From the NCBI RefSeq assembly GCF_001953865.1, contig NZ_MQUQ01000010.1, forward strand, positions 372,177 through 436,176: a DNA stretch of 64,000 bases. Reading direction: 5' to 3'. Each line of letters opens with the position of its first letter. The stretch's first letter is position 1. The position numbers and the translations under genes are program-made. Source of the DNA: Amycolatopsis coloradensis (GTDB taxonomy: Bacteria > Actinomycetota > Actinomycetes > Mycobacteriales > Pseudonocardiaceae). The notes under the pieces are model-generated. The model worked only from the letters and a program-made list of their open reading frames with translations. It was not told where the DNA came from and did not search any database. Positions 61,428 to 64,000 of the stretch are shown piece after piece.

Positions 61428-62789
61428 ATGTCCGACACCGCTCTGCCGGTCAGTCTCGACCGCGATTCGCTGGTCCCGCTCGCGGTCCAGCTGGCCGACG
61501 CGTTGCGTGCCGCCGCCCGCGACGGGCATCTGCGCGGTGGCGACAGGCTGCCTTCGACCAGGGCGCTCGCGAACCGGCTCGGCGTCAGCCGCACGGTGAC
61601 GTCGGCGGCGTACGAACAACTCCACGCGGAGGGCTGGATCGCGGGCCGCCACGGCTCCGGCACCTACGTCACCACGACACCGCCCGCGGACAGGCCGTCG
61701 AAAGGACTCGCGCCGGGCGTGACCGCCACACCGTCCACGCTGGTCGACCTCACCCCCGGGGTGCCGTGGGCCGACGGCATCGAGAAGTCGGCCTGGCGCC
61801 GCGCGTGGCGGGCCGCCGCGGATCCTCGTCCGACCTATCGCGAGGACAGGGCCGGGCTGCCCGCCTACCGGGACGCCGTTTCCGAGCATCTGCTGCGCCA
61901 CCGCGGCCTCGCCGCCGGGACCGTGCTGGCCACCGGCGGGACGACGGCGGCGGTGATCGAACTCGCGGGCGCGGTGCTCTCGCGCGGCGACCGGGTCGCG
62001 ATCGAGGAGCCGGGCTACCAGCGCGCGGTGCAGGCGTTCCGGCGGGCGGGGATGGAGGTCGTCGCGGTCGGAGTCGACGAGGAGGGCCTGCGTCCGGACG
62101 CCGTCCCCGCCGGCGTGCGCGCCGTGTACTGCTCGCCCGCGCATCAGTACCCGCTCGGCAGCCGGATGAGCGCGTCCCGCCGGGTCGAACTGGTCGAACT
62201 CGCCCGTGCCGAGGGCATGCTGGTGATCGAGGACGACTACGACGGCGAACTGCGGTTCGACGTCGCGCCGCTGCCGCTGCTGGCCGCGCTCGCTCCCGAC
62301 GTCGTCGCGCATCTCGGGACCACGAGCAAGATCCTCACCCCGGCGCTGGGCGCGGGCTGGATGGTCGCGCCGCCCCCGATCGCGGCCGCGGTGCTGGAGT
62401 ACCGCGAAGGGACCGGGACCCGTCCGTCACCCGCCGGTCAGCGGGTGCTCGCCGAACTGGCGCGGCACGGTGATCTGGGACGGCACCTGCGGAAGCTCCG
62501 GCGGGAACTGTCGGAACGGCGCTCGCTGGTTTCGGCCGCGCTGACGTCGGCGGGGATCCCGGTGCTCGGCGACGACGCGGGCGCGCATCTGGTCGTCCCT
62601 TGTGGATCGGCGCCCGAGGAAGCGGCGCGGATGGCGGCGGCGGAACGCGCCGGGATCCGGCTCGACGGGCTGGCCCGGCACTTCGCCGGGACGCCGACGG
62701 TGTTCGGGAATCTCATCGGCTACGCGGGTTGCTCGCGGGAAGCACTCCATTCCTCGCTCAAACCGCTGCTCGCCGTCTTCGGTGGTTGA
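61428..62789 (+). CDS. MocR/PdxR-type GntR regulator with aminotransferase domain
   Basis: A 453-residue fusion. Residues 10-85 are a GntR winged helix (DRLPSTRALANRLGVSRTV). Residues 110-450 are a fold-type I aminotransferase domain with the PLP Lys in TTSKILTPALGAG and CSPAHQYPLG. MocR regulators sense PLP or related amines and usually control vitamin B6 or amine genes. ATG at 61428 after GGAG. The next gene's -35 overlaps its stop codon. Confidence 0.92.
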   Translation: MSDTALPVSLDRDSLVPLAVQLADALRAAARDGHLRGGDRLPSTRALANRLGVSRTVTSAAYEQLHAEGWIAGRHGSGTYVTTTPPADRPSKGLAPGVTATPSTLVDLTPGVPWADGIEKSAWRRAWRAAADPRPTYREDRAGLPAYRDAVSEHLLRHRGLAAGTVLATGGTTAAVIELAGAVLSRGDRVAIEEPGYQRAVQAFRRAGMEVVAVGVDEEGLRPDAVPAGVRAVYCSPAHQYPLGSRMSASRRVELVELARAEGMLVIEDDYDGELRFDVAPLPLLAALAPDVVAHLGTTSKILTPALGAGWMVAPPPIAAAVLEYREGTGTRPSPAGQRVLAELARHGDLGRHLRKLRRELSERRSLVSAALTSAGIPVLGDDAGAHLVVPCGSAPEEAARMAAAERAGIRLDGLARHFAGTPTVFGNLIGYAGCSREALHSSLKPLLAVFGG

Positions 62790-62816
62790 CCTCCACCTTG
62801 CTGGAGGTCATACCTT
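62786..62816 (+). promoter_or_regulatory. MerR-family-type promoter with 19-bp spacer
   Basis: TTGACC (62786-62791), a 19-base spacer and TACCTT (62811-62816). A 9-base dyad TGACCTCCA/TGGAGGTCA (62787-62795 and 62802-62810) occupies the spacer. This over-long spacing with a central dyad is the hallmark of promoters activated by MerR/SoxR-family regulators, which untwist the DNA. The -10 box ends 6 nt before the ATG at 62823, so the transcript should be leaderless. No MerR gene is in the window. Confidence 0.72.
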
Positions 62817-62822
62817 GCGGTC

Positions 62823-63773
62823 ATGAAGGTCATCAGAGTGTCCCGGTTCGGCGATCCCGGCGTTCTCGAACAGGTCGAATTGCCCACTCCCGAGCCCGCG
62901 GAGGGTGAGCTGCGCATCGCGGTGGCGGCGGCCGGTGTCGGCTGGCTCGACGCCCTCATCCGACGGGGTGACGGTCCCGCCGTGTTCGGGATCGAGCCGC
63001 CTTACGTGCCGGGTGGCGCGGTGGCGGGCACCGTCGAGGCGGTGGGCGCCGGAGCCGACGAGACCTGGCTGGGCAAGCCGGTCGTCTCCCGCGCGGCCGG
63101 CGGCTACGGCGGGGGATACGCGGACACGGTCATCGCGCTGCCGGAAGACGTCTTCCCGATCCCGGCGGGTCTCGGCCCCCAGCAGGCGGCCGCCCTGTTG
63201 GACGACGGCAGCACCGCGCTGGCGCTGCTGGAGAAGACTCCGGTCCAGGCCGGGGAGCGGATCCTGGTGGCGCCGGGCGTCGGCGGTCTCGGCAGCCTGC
63301 TGGTGCAACTCGCGCAAGCGGCGGGCGCCACCGTCGTCGCGGCGGTCCGGGGTGAGGAAAAGGCGGCCATCGCGAGGAAACTCGGCGCCGAGCCCCTCGA
63401 CTATTCGGCGGGTGAACGGCTCACCGGAGGGGGCCCGTTCGACGTGGTGTTCGACGGCGTCGGCGGAACCCTCGGCGCGTCGGCCGTCGCGCTGCTCGCC
63501 GACGGTGGCCGGTTCTCCGGCTACGGCATGCCCAGCGGCGCGGAGACCGTGATCGGCGCCGAAGACCGGAACCGGCTGACCATTGTGGACATGGCGCAGC
63601 TCCCGGAGTTCTGGGCCGAGACGCCGCGGCGCGTGCGGGAGGTACTGCGGCTGGCCGCCGACGGGACGCTGACGCCGATCATCGGCCGGACGTATCCGCT
63701 GGCGGAGGCGGCCGCCGCGCACCGCGACATCGAGGCGCGGCGGTACACCGGGAAGGGCCTGCTCCTGCCATGA
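62823..63773 (+). CDS. Zinc-free MDR oxidoreductase (quinone oxidoreductase-like)
   Basis: A 316-residue medium-chain reductase: N-terminal GroES-like domain and a Rossmann domain with GVGGLGSLLVQLAQAAGA (near 157-174). The Zn-ligand Cys/His of alcohol dehydrogenases are absent, as in NADPH:quinone oxidoreductases. Probably reduces quinones or enals. Its promoter looks like one activated by a redox- or metal-sensing MerR protein, which fits such a role (inference). Confidence 0.92.
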   Translation: MKVIRVSRFGDPGVLEQVELPTPEPAEGELRIAVAAAGVGWLDALIRRGDGPAVFGIEPPYVPGGAVAGTVEAVGAGADETWLGKPVVSRAAGGYGGGYADTVIALPEDVFPIPAGLGPQQAAALLDDGSTALALLEKTPVQAGERILVAPGVGGLGSLLVQLAQAAGATVVAAVRGEEKAAIARKLGAEPLDYSAGERLTGGGPFDVVFDGVGGTLGASAVALLADGGRFSGYGMPSGAETVIGAEDRNRLTIVDMAQLPEFWAETPRRVREVLRLAADGTLTPIIGRTYPLAEAAAAHRDIEARRYTGKGLLLP

Positions 63774-63779
63774 CCGTGA

Positions 63780-64000
63780 TCAGAAGCGCAGCGGCACCGC
63801 GGGGAGGTTGGCGGCGAGAACGTCCGAGACGGTCTGGAGCGGCCCCGTCCCCGCGGTGTTCGGCACGGTGAGCGCCGTGTAGACGGGCCGGTCCACCACG
63901 AACCACGTCGCGGTTCCCTCACCCTCGACCTGCAACCACTGGACGCCGTTGATCGTCCGCAGCGGCGAGGTCCGGGTCAGCTCCGGCGGCTTGCCGAGCC
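63780..64000 (-). CDS. C-terminal part of an unidentified protein (cut by window edge)
   Basis: The last 73 residues of a leftward gene that continues beyond the window. It ends in AANLPAVPLRF and contains INGVQWLQVEGEGTATWFVV, a beta-rich pattern. The stop (63780-63782) lies six bases past the stop of the oxidoreductase gene, so the two converge without a hairpin. I do not recognise the family; a small secreted or lipoprotein domain is possible. Confidence 0.6.
   Translation of the reverse strand, partial: LGKPPELTRTSPLRTINGVQWLQVEGEGTATWFVVDRPVYTALTVPNTAGTGPLQTVSDVLAANLPAVPLRF

Overview
The window is high-GC, gene-dense actinobacterial DNA. The gene families, the chromosomal order IclR regulator–leuC–leuD–hupB–mutT1–ppk–fbiD–plsC–gpsA, the many GTG starts and the abundant perfect intergenic palindromes point to a Pseudonocardiaceae-type genome, most like Amycolatopsis. 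The genus is an inference. I saw no rRNA, tRNA, CRISPR array, transposase or integrase.

Left edge (1-1753): a 47-base palindrome, a 41-residue Cys-ending peptide gene with a good ribosome binding site, a nucleotidyltransferase and a TspO/MBR membrane protein.

Type VII secretion (ESX) locus (about 1746-44501): this fills two thirds of the window. All core parts are present but scattered on both strands: EccE, EccD, EccB, MycP mycosin, one full-length three-ATPase EccC, and an EccA-type AAA ATPase fused to a beta-helix. Interspersed are a propeller/FN3 surface protein followed by MoxR, DUF58 and TgpA-like genes; a membrane kinase-like protein; a two-component system; an orphan response regulator; a LuxR-type regulator; DUF6177 and YbaB-like proteins; and two sets of probable Esx/WXG100-type substrates. 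The centrepiece is a 3260-residue polymorphic toxin with a WXG100/CpnT-like N-terminus, long Pro-rich linkers, hydrophobic hairpins and two tandem papain-fold (Tox-PL1, deamidase-type) domains. It overlaps by one base a three-domain immunity gene: Imm35/YrhB, a T7SS-associated domain, and an ADP-ribosylglycohydrolase fold that has lost its metal-binding aspartates. Two other locus proteins also look like degenerate enzymes: the kinase (HRD changed to HGG) and the transglutaminase-like protein (catalytic Cys and His replaced).

Housekeeping block (44575-54799): an LtbR/NdgR-type IclR regulator divergent from leuCD, then hupB with an H1-like tail, then a converging set of mutT1, ppk and fbiD facing plsC and gpsA.

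Right part (54800-64000): a cysteine dioxygenase gene preceded by a 22-codon Cys-rich leader ORF (probable cysteine attenuator), L-asparaginase, a methyltransferase/VOC pair, an OmpR/EnvZ-type two-component system, a PPOX-family protein divergent from a MocR/PdxR regulator, a quinone-oxidoreductase-like gene with a 19-bp-spacer MerR-type promoter, and the C-terminus of an unidentified gene.

Two themes recur. Almost every 3' end, above all at convergent junctions, carries a long palindrome from one of several repeat families, probably acting as bidirectional terminators. Several genes have a TANNNT-like box exactly 6 nt before the start codon, as expected for leaderless mRNAs.
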